Positions 25,627 through 34,329 of a stretch of 64,000 nucleotides of DNA are shown piece by piece. The stretch comes from Candidatus Levyibacteriota bacterium (lineage in GTDB: Bacteria; Patescibacteria; Microgenomatia; Levybacterales; UBA12049). The position numbers were made by a program, and so were the translations under genes. Within the stretch, counting starts at the first letter, position 1, and each line of letters starts with the position of its first letter. The notes under the pieces were generated by a model. That model searched no databases. It was not told where the DNA came from and saw only the letters and a program-made list of their open reading frames with translations. Location of the stretch: positions 42,593 through 106,592 of the forward strand of contig JACPGP010000014.1 of assembly GCA_016182425.1 (NCBI GenBank), given 5' to 3'.

Positions 25627-27384
25627 TTACTTTATATCTGGATATTTAATAATAAATGTTTCGCAGAAGTTTTTTGGTGATAGTTTTTCCACGGCAAGGT
25701 CATTAAACGTAAGATTTGCTACATAAGGCTTTAAATTAAATTTTGAACAGATACTATCTTGATAAATGTTATACACTGCACCCGAGTCTGAGAGCTGAAC
25801 AATAGAAAGCGTGTTTTTGACATTTATAAATTGAGTGCATTTTTTCCCGGCATCAAAAATATAAATGCTGTTTTTTTCAATTGTTTCTAACTCATCACAC
25901 GTAATAAATGTTACATTTTTTAATCGATAATTGCGGCGTAAAAATGCATTCTTAACTTCCTCCGATGTTTGTCTGCTGTATATATTAGAGTAAATAATGT
26001 AATTCTTAAATTGATTCTTCGGGTTTCCTAATAATACGGAAGTCTTTTTATTTTCTGAATTGGCAAGTTGTATATATCGAGACATAAGGCGTGAACTGAA
26101 TGCTTGTGCTTCTGACGCGAAAACTGGCTGAATGAAAAAATAGGTATAGAGGAAATTTCCGATTAATAAAACGTAGATTCCACCGATCAAAAGAGAACTT
26201 ATCATTAAGTATGCTTTACTTTTCTTTATAGTCAGGATTGACCAAATTCCTACTCCGATATAGATGTAGAGAAATGGAATATACAAAGACGATCTCATTA
26301 CATAGGTGATTCCTTCATTGCTTACGATAGTTGGAAGCGGGGATATTAGTATAATAGATGTTAAGAGAATCCAAAGTTTTCTATTTCTTGCTAATAAGTA
26401 ACAAAATCCAAGAATCAAAAATATGAAATCTATATAATAGAAATGTCCGTGATTATAGATGTGAAACCGAAGTAATCTTTCTGAATCGACAAAAAGGTTA
26501 TTTGCTGAGAACGCGCCGATATATTTTCCAATAATGTATTTTGTCGCCACAAAGGCTTTATTTGAAAAAATTACATAAAAGGGATTTTTTATGGCCATAC
26601 GTCGTTCAAAGTTGACCTGATTGCTTACATCTGATGCGGAGTAAAAGGTAGCTTCGTTAAGTCTATTTATGGTGTTACGCTGATACGCATTGAAGAGAAA
26701 AAGCGATGTTATACCCAAACACAACAAAAAGAGGGTTAAATATTGTTTTAGGTATTTTCTATGATCTACCTGAATCCAGGCGAAGAGAGAAATAATTGCA
26801 ACGTACGGAATGAGCGTTACTTTATATGCCATGTATGTGTAAAAACCAAGCGCAAGCGGAATAAATGTCAGTAATTTCTTCCAGCCAGATGTGTTAACGA
26901 GCACATAAAACGCTAAGAGGTAAAAAAATACGGCAAGAGACGTTTCGAAAGCCGACCTTCCGAAGAATATAGCCCATGGATTAAAACAAGCGATAAGCCC
27001 TACGATAAGCGCAATTTTTTCATGCAATAGTTTTTTTACAAGTAAATACAATACCACGACAAACAATGAATTTGCGATCGCGTAAAAAATATGAGCAGCA
27101 AAAAGAGATGACGGCAAAGGTCCGATAATGGGTGACAGATAGATATAAGGGAGTTCTGCCTGGGCAGGTTCGTCAGGAAGGGGAGTCAGTGAGAATGGGT
27201 TCCATTGTCCGGTTACATCATGTCCTGTATAAAAAAATGCTTTTGCATTTAAAACGAAGACCATATTATCATTCACTATGCCTATCGGGATTTTATCAAG
27301 CGCAATTGTTCGGAGGGTAAAAGCAATAAGAAATAACAAAAGTGGAATTGCGTAAGGTTTTGTAAATATTGATCGTACAATCAC
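25627..27384 (-). CDS. Membrane glycosyltransferase, GT39/ArnT-like (GT-C fold)
   Basis: A 585-residue polytopic protein with about ten to twelve membrane helices in the first 430 residues and a soluble C-terminal domain. The first outer loop contains the acidic VNDNMVFVLNAKAFFYTGHDV region where GT-C enzymes keep catalytic Asp, followed by LPDEPAQAELPYIYL. It is probably a polyprenyl-phosphate-sugar-dependent glycosyltransferase acting outside the membrane. The start is GTG 27384, matching a leaderless promoter. It is divergent from a DPM1-like GT2, which would make a suitable lipid-linked donor. Confidence 0.7.
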   Translation of the reverse strand: MIVRSIFTKPYAIPLLLFLIAFTLRTIALDKIPIGIVNDNMVFVLNAKAFFYTGHDVTGQWNPFSLTPLPDEPAQAELPYIYLSPIIGPLPSSLFAAHIFYAIANSLFVVVLYLLVKKLLHEKIALIVGLIACFNPWAIFFGRSAFETSLAVFFYLLAFYVLVNTSGWKKLLTFIPLALGFYTYMAYKVTLIPYVAIISLFAWIQVDHRKYLKQYLTLFLLCLGITSLFLFNAYQRNTINRLNEATFYSASDVSNQVNFERRMAIKNPFYVIFSNKAFVATKYIIGKYIGAFSANNLFVDSERLLRFHIYNHGHFYYIDFIFLILGFCYLLARNRKLWILLTSIILISPLPTIVSNEGITYVMRSSLYIPFLYIYIGVGIWSILTIKKSKAYLMISSLLIGGIYVLLIGNFLYTYFFIQPVFASEAQAFSSRLMSRYIQLANSENKKTSVLLGNPKNQFKNYIIYSNIYSRQTSEEVKNAFLRRNYRLKNVTFITCDELETIEKNSIYIFDAGKKCTQFINVKNTLSIVQLSDSGAVYNIYQDSICSKFNLKPYVANLTFNDLAVEKLSPKNFCETFIIKYPDIK

Positions 27385-27390
27385 CGGACT

Positions 27391-27419
27391 ATTGTCTCAA
27401 ATCAAAAATTAGCTGTCAA
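27391..27419 (-). promoter_or_regulatory. Promoter of the GT39-like gene (leaderless geometry)
   Basis: On the minus strand: consensus TTGACA (27414-27419), a 17-base spacer, then GACAAT (27391-27396) preceded by TG. Six bases separate the -10 from the GTG start at 27384, so transcription should begin at the start codon. Confidence 0.65.
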
Positions 27420-27430
27420 CGTAAGTTTGC

Positions 27431-27439
27431 TGTTATAAT
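27431..27439 (+). promoter_or_regulatory. Extended -10 of the GT2 gene (leaderless geometry)
   Basis: TGT-TATAAT (27431-27439), an extended -10. The first in-frame ATG (27440) touches the -10 and would not be transcribed; the GTG at 27446, six bases further, coincides with the expected start site and decides the gene start. Confidence 0.6.
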
Positions 27440-27445
27440 ATGCTT

Positions 27446-28198
27446 GTGAAAAAGAGAATAATTGCAGTAATGCCTGCATATAACGCGGCTAAGACTCTTG
27501 AGAAAACCTGCAAAGATATTCCAAAAGGATTGGTTGATGAGGTAATTCTTGTGGATGATAAAAGCTCAGATAATACAGTTGAGATAGCTAACAAACTAGG
27601 ATTAACTGTTATTGCGCATGGGAAAAATAGAGGGTATGGAGGTAATCAGAAAACTTGTTATGAAGAGGCGCTAAGAAAAGGCGCTAATATTGTTATCATG
27701 GTTCATCCGGACTATCAGTATGATAGCTCGCTTTGTGGAGAATTGATCCGACCGATAGAACAGGGAAGATTTGATGTGATGTTTGGAGGCAGGATAAGGA
27801 CAAGAAAAGAAGCATTAGCAGGCGGTATGCCATACCAAAAATATATTCTCAACAGGATTTTTGCTTTAATAGAAAACTTTGTTTTGGGCGTTAACTTTAC
27901 TGAGCATTTTAGCGGATTTAGAGCGTACTCCCGAAAGGTATTAGAAACGCTTCCACTGCAAAGTTTTAGTGACGATTTTGTTTTTGATCAGCAATTAATG
28001 ATTACTGCTATTGCATACGGCTTTAGAATTAGCGAGTATCCTGTCCCAGTTAGATATTTCTCCGAAGGCTCATCAATTAAAACTATCGCTGGAGCGAAAT
28101 TTTTGCTCAGTACGCTTTGGGTTTTATTCTTGTATATCTTGTTTAAACTAAAATTGTATGAGAGCAGTATATTTTATTTCAAGAAGTTAGTCTTGTAA
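27446..28198 (+). CDS. Glycosyltransferase family 2, DPM1-like
   Basis: GT-A fold enzyme that probably moves a sugar from a nucleotide donor to polyprenyl phosphate. Seen: VMPAYNAAKTLEKT, EVILVDDKSSDNT, GKNRGYGGNQKTCYEEAL, the DxD-like HPDYQYD, and LNRIFALIENFVLG with FSGFRAYSRKVLE, typical of dolichol-phosphate mannosyltransferase relatives. One hydrophobic helix near the C-terminus (LLSTLWVLFLYILF) may anchor it. About 251 residues. It is divergent from the GT39-like gene, a likely user of its product. Confidence 0.85.
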   Translation: MKKRIIAVMPAYNAAKTLEKTCKDIPKGLVDEVILVDDKSSDNTVEIANKLGLTVIAHGKNRGYGGNQKTCYEEALRKGANIVIMVHPDYQYDSSLCGELIRPIEQGRFDVMFGGRIRTRKEALAGGMPYQKYILNRIFALIENFVLGVNFTEHFSGFRAYSRKVLETLPLQSFSDDFVFDQQLMITAIAYGFRISEYPVPVRYFSEGSSIKTIAGAKFLLSTLWVLFLYILFKLKLYESSIFYFKKLVL

Positions 28199-28210
28199 GC
28201 TCTTCGATGC

Positions 28211-28239
28211 TTGAAGTAAACTGCTTTTTTCGCTACAAT
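28211..28239 (+). promoter_or_regulatory. Promoter of ileS (leaderless geometry)
   Basis: TTGAAG (28211-28216), a 17-base spacer and TACAAT (28234-28239). The ileS ATG begins eight bases after the -10, where transcription is expected to start. Confidence 0.7.
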
Positions 28240-28246
28240 CAAGTTT

Positions 28247-31072
28247 ATGTTTAAGCCAGTATCTCCCAAAGTTGATTTCCCAAAGCTTGAGGAAGAAATT
28301 ACAAAGTATTGGAAAGAGAAAAAAATTTTTGAAAAGTCTATTTCTTCCCGTCCAAAAGATAAAACATGGACCTTTTTGGATGGGCCTCCCTTTGTGACGG
28401 GTGTCCCTCATTACGGATCTTTGCTCTCAAGTATCCCCAAAGATGTCTTTGGCAGGTATTGGACCATGAAGGGATATCGAGTGCGTCGAGTCTGGGGATG
28501 GGATGGTCATGGTTTGCCGATTGAAAATAAAGTAGAAACAGCACTAAACATAAAATCCAAAAAAGAGATTGAGGAAAAGGTGGGAGTAAAAAGATTCATT
28601 GAGGAGTGTAAAAAATACGTCAATACTGTTTCTTTGGAATGGGAGTGGTATGTAGATCGAATTGGCCGATGGGTTGATTTTAAAAACGCTTACAAAACGT
28701 GGGATAGAGATTACATGGAGTCTGTGATGTGGGTGTTTAAGCAAATGTACGAAAAGGGCTATATCTACAAAGGCCTTCGAGTATCGCTTTATTGTCCTCA
28801 CTGCGCAACGCCAATTTCTAACTTTGAAGTAGCCATGGATGCTGAAAACTATAAAGAAGTGACAGATGCTGCTACTACCTATAAGTATCCTCTTAGGGAT
28901 GAAAAAAATACCTTTATCCTTGCTTGGTCCACAACGCCGTGGAATAAAATCGTTACCCCCGCACTTGCGATTAATCCTAAATTAACTTATGTAAAAGTCA
29001 AACAAGGAAATGAGAAATATATTTTGGCTAAATCAACTTTAAAAATTCTAACAGGGAAATATGACGTGTTTGAGGAATTTAAGGGAGAAGCACTTGTTGG
29101 AAAAAAGTTTGTTCCTCATTACGACTACTACAAAATCGAAAAGGGAGAAAAGGCCTTCAAAATTATTGGTTCGGATTTTGTAACAGCCGAAGAAGGCACA
29201 GGCGTAGTAACGATTGCCGCATATGGGGAAGAAGATTTAAAAGTAATGCAGGAGCAAAATATTCATATTGAAATGCATCTTGATGAGGAAGGAACCATAA
29301 AATCAAATGTGCCTGTCTTTGGTGGTATGTATTATCTAAAGGCAAATAAAGCTGTTAACAAAGATCTGGCACTGCGCGGCTTAATTTATAAAGATGAAGA
29401 ACTTCCCCATAATGTACCACTTTGTTGGCGATGCCACACCAGGCTCTATTATGCACCAATCAATGCATGGTATGTAAATGTCCAAACACTAAAAGCTTTA
29501 ATGAAAAAAACCAATGAAAACGTGCAATGGTTTCCCTCCCACTTTAAGTATGGAAGATTCTTAAAGAGCATGGAGAATGCGCCTGATTGGAATATTTCAC
29601 GAAATCGCTATTGGGGTTCTCCTGTGCCTGTGTGGGAATGCGAAAGCTGTGGGGAGCGATTTGTACCTGGATCGATTGAGGAGCTTGAGAAGACAAGTGG
29701 GAAAAAAATTGCAGATCTTCATAAACCAGAGATTGACGAGGTGATTGTTAAGTGTAAAAGGTGTGGCAAGGATGCCAGGCGTACTACCGAAGTTTTAGAT
29801 AGCTGGATCGAGGCAGGATCGGCATCTTTTGCCGAGCGCCATTTTCCGTTTAATAAGCAAGAAAAGCTTGGGGAGTTCTTTCCTCCTGATTTTATTGCCG
29901 AATATACCGGGCAGATTCGGGCCTGGTTTTATGTATTGCATGTCATTGGAGCGGCGTTATATAAAAGTGAGGCATTCAAGAATGTAGTTGTTGAGGGGGT
30001 AATCTTGGGAACTGATGGACGGAAAATGAGCAAGAACTATGGCAATTATCCGGACCCAAAAGAAATGCTGCGAAAATACGGCGGCGATGCTCTAAGACTT
30101 TACTTAATGGGAAGCCCAGTGATGCATGGAGAAGATATTTTAATTTCTGAAGAGAAATATAAAGAACAAGTGAGAGGAATACTTCTTATTTTGTGGAATG
30201 TTTATAATTTTTTTGTAGGTAATGCAAATGTAGATCAGTATCAACCCCGATTAAATAGGGGTCAAGTATCAGAAAATGTTTTAGATCGGTGGGTTATAGC
30301 ACTTTTACAAAAATTGATAAAAGAGATAACAGAGGCTTTAGAGAAGTACGATACTGTTTTAGCTATAGAAAAAGCAGAAAAATTTGTCGGTGATCTTTCA
30401 ACGTGGTACATCCGGCGAAGCAGAGAAAGAGTTGGTCCGACAGCTGATGAGGGGAAAGACAAACAGGCATTTTACCACACATGTCATAGTGTCTTAACAA
30501 CACTTTGTAAGCTACTTGCGCCAATAACACCGTTTGTGACAGAAGAGATTTATAGGAATCTCGCAGGAGAGGAGTCAGTGCATTTGGCGCAGTGGCCACA
30601 GTTTACAGATCCCTCCAGTTCGGCGGGCAGGCACAGTTCACAGATACTAAATGAAATGGATAATGGTATTACGCTTGCTTCAAAGATACATGCTTTGCGA
30701 AAAGAAACAAATGTCAAAGTACGAATTCCTTTACGAAAACTTAACTACAGAGGCCCACAAGAACCGAGAAAAGACATCCTAAAGATTGTTCTTAGTGAAG
30801 TGAATGTTTATGAACTTATCTATGTGGGTAAAGCCGATGAATATGAGGTCGAGGGTGATACAACTTTGAAAAATCAAGATATCGAAGCAGGAAGAGCGCG
30901 GGATATTATTCGAGCCATTCAGGAAGAGCGTAAAATTCTTGGTACAAATTTAGATGAAAGAGTAAATGTTGTTTTGCCCTCTTGGCCAAGCTCGTTTGAG
31001 GCAGAGATAAAAAAGAAGGCGCTAGTAGGATTTATTTCTAAAGGAGAAACGTTTAAGGTTTTGCGGTCATGA
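28247..31072 (+). CDS. ileS: Isoleucyl-tRNA synthetase, type 2-like
   Basis: Class I synthetase of 941 residues. Seen: the N-terminal WTFLDGPPFVTGVPHYGS, a CP1 editing domain with WSTTPWNK, Cys pairs (CWRC, CESC, CKRC), GQIRAWFYVLHV, and KMSKN at residues 593-597. The HXGH motif reads HYGS (residues 55-58), losing the last His. The surrounding sequence resembles the eukaryote-like IleRS2 group. Near residue 793 is a Ser-rich stretch encoded by a GC-rich repeat (30616-30631) that looks inserted. It overlaps rodA by four bases. Confidence 0.93.
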   Translation: MFKPVSPKVDFPKLEEEITKYWKEKKIFEKSISSRPKDKTWTFLDGPPFVTGVPHYGSLLSSIPKDVFGRYWTMKGYRVRRVWGWDGHGLPIENKVETALNIKSKKEIEEKVGVKRFIEECKKYVNTVSLEWEWYVDRIGRWVDFKNAYKTWDRDYMESVMWVFKQMYEKGYIYKGLRVSLYCPHCATPISNFEVAMDAENYKEVTDAATTYKYPLRDEKNTFILAWSTTPWNKIVTPALAINPKLTYVKVKQGNEKYILAKSTLKILTGKYDVFEEFKGEALVGKKFVPHYDYYKIEKGEKAFKIIGSDFVTAEEGTGVVTIAAYGEEDLKVMQEQNIHIEMHLDEEGTIKSNVPVFGGMYYLKANKAVNKDLALRGLIYKDEELPHNVPLCWRCHTRLYYAPINAWYVNVQTLKALMKKTNENVQWFPSHFKYGRFLKSMENAPDWNISRNRYWGSPVPVWECESCGERFVPGSIEELEKTSGKKIADLHKPEIDEVIVKCKRCGKDARRTTEVLDSWIEAGSASFAERHFPFNKQEKLGEFFPPDFIAEYTGQIRAWFYVLHVIGAALYKSEAFKNVVVEGVILGTDGRKMSKNYGNYPDPKEMLRKYGGDALRLYLMGSPVMHGEDILISEEKYKEQVRGILLILWNVYNFFVGNANVDQYQPRLNRGQVSENVLDRWVIALLQKLIKEITEALEKYDTVLAIEKAEKFVGDLSTWYIRRSRERVGPTADEGKDKQAFYHTCHSVLTTLCKLLAPITPFVTEEIYRNLAGEESVHLAQWPQFTDPSSSAGRHSSQILNEMDNGITLASKIHALRKETNVKVRIPLRKLNYRGPQEPRKDILKIVLSEVNVYELIYVGKADEYEVEGDTTLKNQDIEAGRARDIIRAIQEERKILGTNLDERVNVVLPSWPSSFEAEIKKKALVGFISKGETFKVLRS
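30602..30645 (+). repeat. Candidate inserted short repeat within ileS
   Basis: A GC-rich core CAGTTCGGCGGGCAGG (30616-30631) is flanked by the nearly identical nonamers TTTACAGAT (30602-30610) and TTCACAGAT (30637-30645), like a target-site duplication. The core recurs with one extra A at 34416-34432, the 3' edge of the insert in the split tRNA. It encodes SSSAGRHSS in a loop of IleRS. Confidence 0.5.
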
Positions 31073-32151
31073 GCAAAGGGTGGTTTTTTACGGTTGACTG
31101 GATGCTTCTTATTCCGGCGCTTATTCTGGTAATATTTGGTCTTGCCACGCTGCTGTCCATTAGCGCTTCGTACTTTTTTGGCCAGCTTTTATATATTGTG
31201 TTTTCTCTCTTTGTGTTTTTTGTTTTTTCCCATGCGCATTACCTGGTTATTAAGCTTTATGCTGTCCCAATTTATTTGGTAGCATTAATCGCACTTGTGT
31301 TGGTTTTAGTGTTGGGTTTTGAAAGCAGGGGAGCCGTCCGTTGGTTCGACATTGCGGGGTTTCGCATACAATTCTCCGAAGTTTTTAAGCCGTTTTTGAT
31401 TATCTCTCTTTCATCTTTTTTGGCAAGCGGAAAAAATACTTCGTTTAGTCTTTTTTCTTTTACTCTTTTTCTTTTGTTTCCAATTGTGTTGCTTGTATTT
31501 TTACAGCCCGATTTAGGAAGTTCTCTTATCTATTTTTTTGTGGTGGTTGCGACCATGTTGGTTTTTGGGTTTCCTCTGCGATGGTTTGTTGGTTTTTTCT
31601 TTTTTCTTTCCCCCTTTTTACCAATTGCCTGGCAATTTTTGCACGACTATCAGAGACAGCGAATTTTTGCGTTTTTAAGTCCTGGCAGTGATCCCCTTGG
31701 GTTGTCATATAATGCAATTCAGGCACTTATCGCAGTTGGTTCTGGATTACTATTTGGCAAGGGATTGGGGCAGGGTACGCAGTCGGTACTTCGTTTTTTG
31801 CCAGAACGCCATACGGATTTTATTTTTGCGACAATCAACGAGAGCTTTGGTTTTGTGGGGGGTATGATAGTACTTGCATCGTTTACATTTTTGCTTTACA
31901 GAATTTTTATCCTTTCTCGGCTTATGGACGATACATTTCGAAAATTGTTTTGCGTTGGCTCGTTTTTTTTATTCCTGATCCAGTTTTTTGTTAATGTCGG
32001 TATGAATATTGGATTGACACCTGTAGTTGGTGTGACCCTGCCTTTTGTTTCGTACGGGGGTAGTTCGATTCTGTCAAGTTTTATTCTTCTTGGACTTTTA
32101 TCAAGCTTTAGTTTTCACATCAAACAGCAAGAAGTTCTGGAAATTCGCTAG
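31069..32151 (+). CDS. rodA: SEDS glycosyltransferase, RodA type
   Basis: Second SEDS polymerase in the window. About ten membrane helices; signature regions are GAVRWFDIAGFRIQFSEVFKPFLII, LQPDLGSSLIYF, SPGSDPLGLSYNAIQALIAVGSG, ERHTDFIFATINESFGFVG and VGVTLPFVSYGGSS. The last three blocks are closer to RodA than to FtsW, so a role in side-wall synthesis is inferred. 360 residues. It overlaps the end of ileS by four bases, an unusual partner; no mreB or class B PBP is next to it. Confidence 0.87.
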   Translation: MSKGWFFTVDWMLLIPALILVIFGLATLLSISASYFFGQLLYIVFSLFVFFVFSHAHYLVIKLYAVPIYLVALIALVLVLVLGFESRGAVRWFDIAGFRIQFSEVFKPFLIISLSSFLASGKNTSFSLFSFTLFLLFPIVLLVFLQPDLGSSLIYFFVVVATMLVFGFPLRWFVGFFFFLSPFLPIAWQFLHDYQRQRIFAFLSPGSDPLGLSYNAIQALIAVGSGLLFGKGLGQGTQSVLRFLPERHTDFIFATINESFGFVGGMIVLASFTFLLYRIFILSRLMDDTFRKLFCVGSFFLFLIQFFVNVGMNIGLTPVVGVTLPFVSYGGSSILSSFILLGLLSSFSFHIKQQEVLEIR

Positions 32152-32157
32152 TAGGTT

Positions 32158-32166
32158 TGTTATAAT
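32158..32166 (+). promoter_or_regulatory. Extended -10 of rplU
   Basis: TGT-TATAAT (32158-32166), a full extended -10, ends 12 bases before the rplU ATG, giving a leader of about six bases and no room for a ribosome-binding site. Confidence 0.6.
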
Positions 32167-32178
32167 ATCTTTTTATCT

Positions 32179-32511
32179 ATGAAATACGCGGTTATTGAAT
32201 CCGGGGGAAAGCAGTATAAGGTAAACGAGGGAGACATTTTGGAGGTCGATAGACTTACAGATGGCGAAAAAAGCGATGTCATTTTTGATCGGGTGCTTCT
32301 GACAAGATTAGATGACCAAGTTAATGTTGGTACTCCATTACTTAAAAATGTAAAAGTAAAAGGTAAGGTTTTGGCTCTTGCAAAAAGAGAAAAGATAAAC
32401 GTTTCTAAATTTAAGGCAAAAGCCCGCTACCGCCGTACAACGGGATTTAGAGCTTCAATCACAAAGGTTCAGATAACAGAAATTGTCGAATCCGGTGTCT
32501 CAAAAAATTGA
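32179..32511 (+). CDS. rplU: 50S ribosomal protein L21
   Basis: Large-subunit protein that binds 23S rRNA. MKYAVIESGGKQYKVNEGDILEVDRL at the start, VLLTRLDDQVNVGTPLL in the middle and the basic FKAKARYRRTTGFRASITKVQI end are characteristic. 110 residues, slightly longer than average. Followed by rpmA as in nearly all bacteria, although rpmA here has its own promoter. Confidence 0.95.
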   Translation: MKYAVIESGGKQYKVNEGDILEVDRLTDGEKSDVIFDRVLLTRLDDQVNVGTPLLKNVKVKGKVLALAKREKINVSKFKAKARYRRTTGFRASITKVQITEIVESGVSKN

Positions 32512-32526
32512 TCCATTTTGATCCTC

Positions 32527-32555
32527 TTGACTTGCGTGAAAATTATCAGTAAAAT
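32527..32555 (+). promoter_or_regulatory. Promoter of rpmA
   Basis: TTGACT (32527-32532), a 17-base spacer and TAAAAT (32550-32555); the start would fall near 32562, about 15 bases before the rpmA ATG, with a weak CGAGAT ribosome site. Confidence 0.65.
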
Positions 32556-32576
32556 ACACTAAACTTTTCACGAGAT

Positions 32577-32828
32577 ATGGCGCATACCAAAGCACAAGGT
32601 TCAGTAAAAGGAAACAGGGATTCAATAGCCAAGCGGTTGGGCGTTAAGCTTTTTGGTGGACAAAAAGCAAAGAGTGGCAATATTCTTATTCGTCAGAAGG
32701 GATCAAAGTTTTTTGCAGGCAATGGTGTTTCTATGGGAAAGGACTTTACACTTTTTGCCACAATACCAGGAATTGTCCATTTTAAGACAATGCAAGGGAA
32801 AAAATTTGTCGAGATACAAAGCACGTAA
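32577..32828 (+). CDS. rpmA: 50S ribosomal protein L27
   Basis: L27 contacts the peptidyl-transferase centre. The N-terminus MAHTKAQGSVKGNRDSIAKRLGVK, then GNILIRQKGSKFFAGNGVSMGKD and HFKTMQGKKFVEI, matches the family. 83 residues, normal. The usual AHKKxGGSxxNGRDS opening is altered (AHTKAQGSVKGNRDS), and there is no N-terminal cleavage extension. Confidence 0.94.
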   Translation: MAHTKAQGSVKGNRDSIAKRLGVKLFGGQKAKSGNILIRQKGSKFFAGNGVSMGKDFTLFATIPGIVHFKTMQGKKFVEIQST

Positions 32829-32837
32829 TTTTAACAT

Positions 32838-33659
32838 ATGGAAAATAACGAGAGAATATTTGAGCTGGAAATAATGGTTCTTCAGCCCAATCCCCTGCAG
32901 CCTCGAGGCTTAATCTCTCCGGAGTCGCTGACAGAACTGGTAGATTCGATTAGAGAACAAGGTATTTTGGAACCATTGGTAGTGGCAAAAACCCCGGCTG
33001 GATACCAAATTATCGCGGGTGAACGACGGCTTCGCGCGGCCAAAATTGCGGGGCTTACAAAAGTGCCGGTTGTGGTGGTAGAGACAACGCCCCAGGGAAT
33101 GCTGGAGATGTCTATTGTAGAGAATGTACAGCGGGAAGACCTAAATCCGATAGAACGCGCGCTGGCGTACAGGAGGCTAATTGATGAGTTTGGTCTTGGG
33201 ACAAACGAGGTTGCAAAACGAGTTGGCAAGAGCGCGCCCACGGTTTCTAATACCATTCGCCTTTTGTCCTTGCCTGATGCAATAAAAGACGCGTTGATCG
33301 CAGGGGTAATTACCGAAGGTCATGTGAGACCGCTTATTTCCCTTGGTGATTCAATGCTGATGCTTGATTTGTTCAAAAGGATCCTAAAAGAAAATAGTAC
33401 TGTTAGGCAGACAGAGGAAATTGCCAGACAGATAAAAGGCGAGGTGCAAAAGAAAGAAGCTAGAACCGAAAAAGATAAACTATGGGTGCCGGAGCTGGAC
33501 GAAATGGCAAATGAAATTAAAGAGAAACTTGACTTTGACTCGGTAACCGTTTTTCAGTCGCGAAGTCAGGCTAGAGTTGTGATGGTTGTTCGAGGAGACA
33601 TTGATATGACAACACCAAAATTAAAAAAACTTAAAGATCTGTTATTGCTATCTTCTTAA
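32838..33659 (+). CDS. parB: ParB/Spo0J family chromosome-partition protein
   Basis: CTP-dependent DNA clamp that loads at parS sites for chromosome segregation. Seen: LQPNPLQPRG, the CTPase motif GERRLRAAKIAG (near residue 60), SIVENVQREDLNPIERA, and the helix-turn-helix TNEVAKRVGKSAPTVSNTIRLLSLP. The C-terminal domain is atypical. 273 residues. No parA gene is adjacent and no obvious parS 16-mer was noticed. The gene ends with a 4-base convergent overlap with lepB. Confidence 0.9.
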   Translation: MENNERIFELEIMVLQPNPLQPRGLISPESLTELVDSIREQGILEPLVVAKTPAGYQIIAGERRLRAAKIAGLTKVPVVVVETTPQGMLEMSIVENVQREDLNPIERALAYRRLIDEFGLGTNEVAKRVGKSAPTVSNTIRLLSLPDAIKDALIAGVITEGHVRPLISLGDSMLMLDLFKRILKENSTVRQTEEIARQIKGEVQKKEARTEKDKLWVPELDEMANEIKEKLDFDSVTVFQSRSQARVVMVVRGDIDMTTPKLKKLKDLLLLSS

Positions 33660-34228
33660 TCAAAAGGATTTTTAATCAATCTCATATTTTCAAGCGGCAA
33701 GTAGACGAAAAAAGATTTACCGATAATTTCACTGTCTTTTACAAATCCCCATTCTCTTGAATCAGAACTGGCTGTTCTGTTGTCTCCCATCACCAGGTAG
33801 GATCCTGGTGGAACAGTTACCGGTTCTCCTTCTTTGAGAAATCCGCCGCCGTATGTTTTGACCTCTGTTTTTAGGTACTTGCTCTCATCAATTTTTTTCC
33901 CTTCTACAAAGACAGTTTCCTCTTTAATAAATACGGTATCGCCGGGCAGCCCGATTATTCTTTTGATAAAATCTTTTTTAAATTCACTGTTTTCTTGATT
34001 GGGTGCTTGAAAGACGACAACATCCCCTTTTTTGAGCTTCTCAAAACGGAGGGAAATAACACTGGTTAAAACATATTCTTTGTCTTCGAAGTTTGGGAGC
34101 ATTGATCCTCCCGAAACCTGGTAAGGCCTAACAAGGAAGATATAGGTGATTAGAAAAAGTGATGCCGCCAAAATGAGTGTTTGCGCGGCATCAACGATGT
34201 AGGAGAAGATTTTTTGAAGAATAACCAT
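33656..34228 (-). CDS. lepB: Signal peptidase I
   Basis: Membrane serine protease that removes signal peptides from exported proteins. One N-terminal membrane helix (residues 13-32), the nucleophile in VSGGSMLPNFED (Ser near 42), the catalytic Lys in FIKRIIGLPGDTV, and the late GDNRTASSDSREWG block are all seen. About 190 residues, short and single-spanning as in Gram-positive types. The frame opens at TTG 34237, but ATG 34228 is preferred and lies seven bases from a -10-like TAGATT (34236-34241). Confidence 0.93.
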   Translation of the reverse strand: MVILQKIFSYIVDAAQTLILAASLFLITYIFLVRPYQVSGGSMLPNFEDKEYVLTSVISLRFEKLKKGDVVVFQAPNQENSEFKKDFIKRIIGLPGDTVFIKEETVFVEGKKIDESKYLKTEVKTYGGGFLKEGEPVTVPPGSYLVMGDNRTASSDSREWGFVKDSEIIGKSFFVYLPLENMRLIKNPFD

Positions 34229-34263
34229 ATAATACAATCTATTTTTGCAGATATGAGTTTACT

Positions 34264-34292
34264 TTGTCAATCAGAAAAAAATATGCTAAGAT
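34264..34292 (+). promoter_or_regulatory. Promoter of the split tRNA-Val gene
   Basis: TTGTCA (34264-34269), a 17-base spacer and TAAGAT (34287-34292), preceded by TGC as an extended -10. The expected start near 34299 gives a short leader before the outer tRNA at 34307, so the outer and nested tRNAs would be one transcript. Confidence 0.65.
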
Positions 34293-34329
34293 GCAGAAAA
34301 GAGTTTGGGCGCATAGCTCAGTTGGTAGA

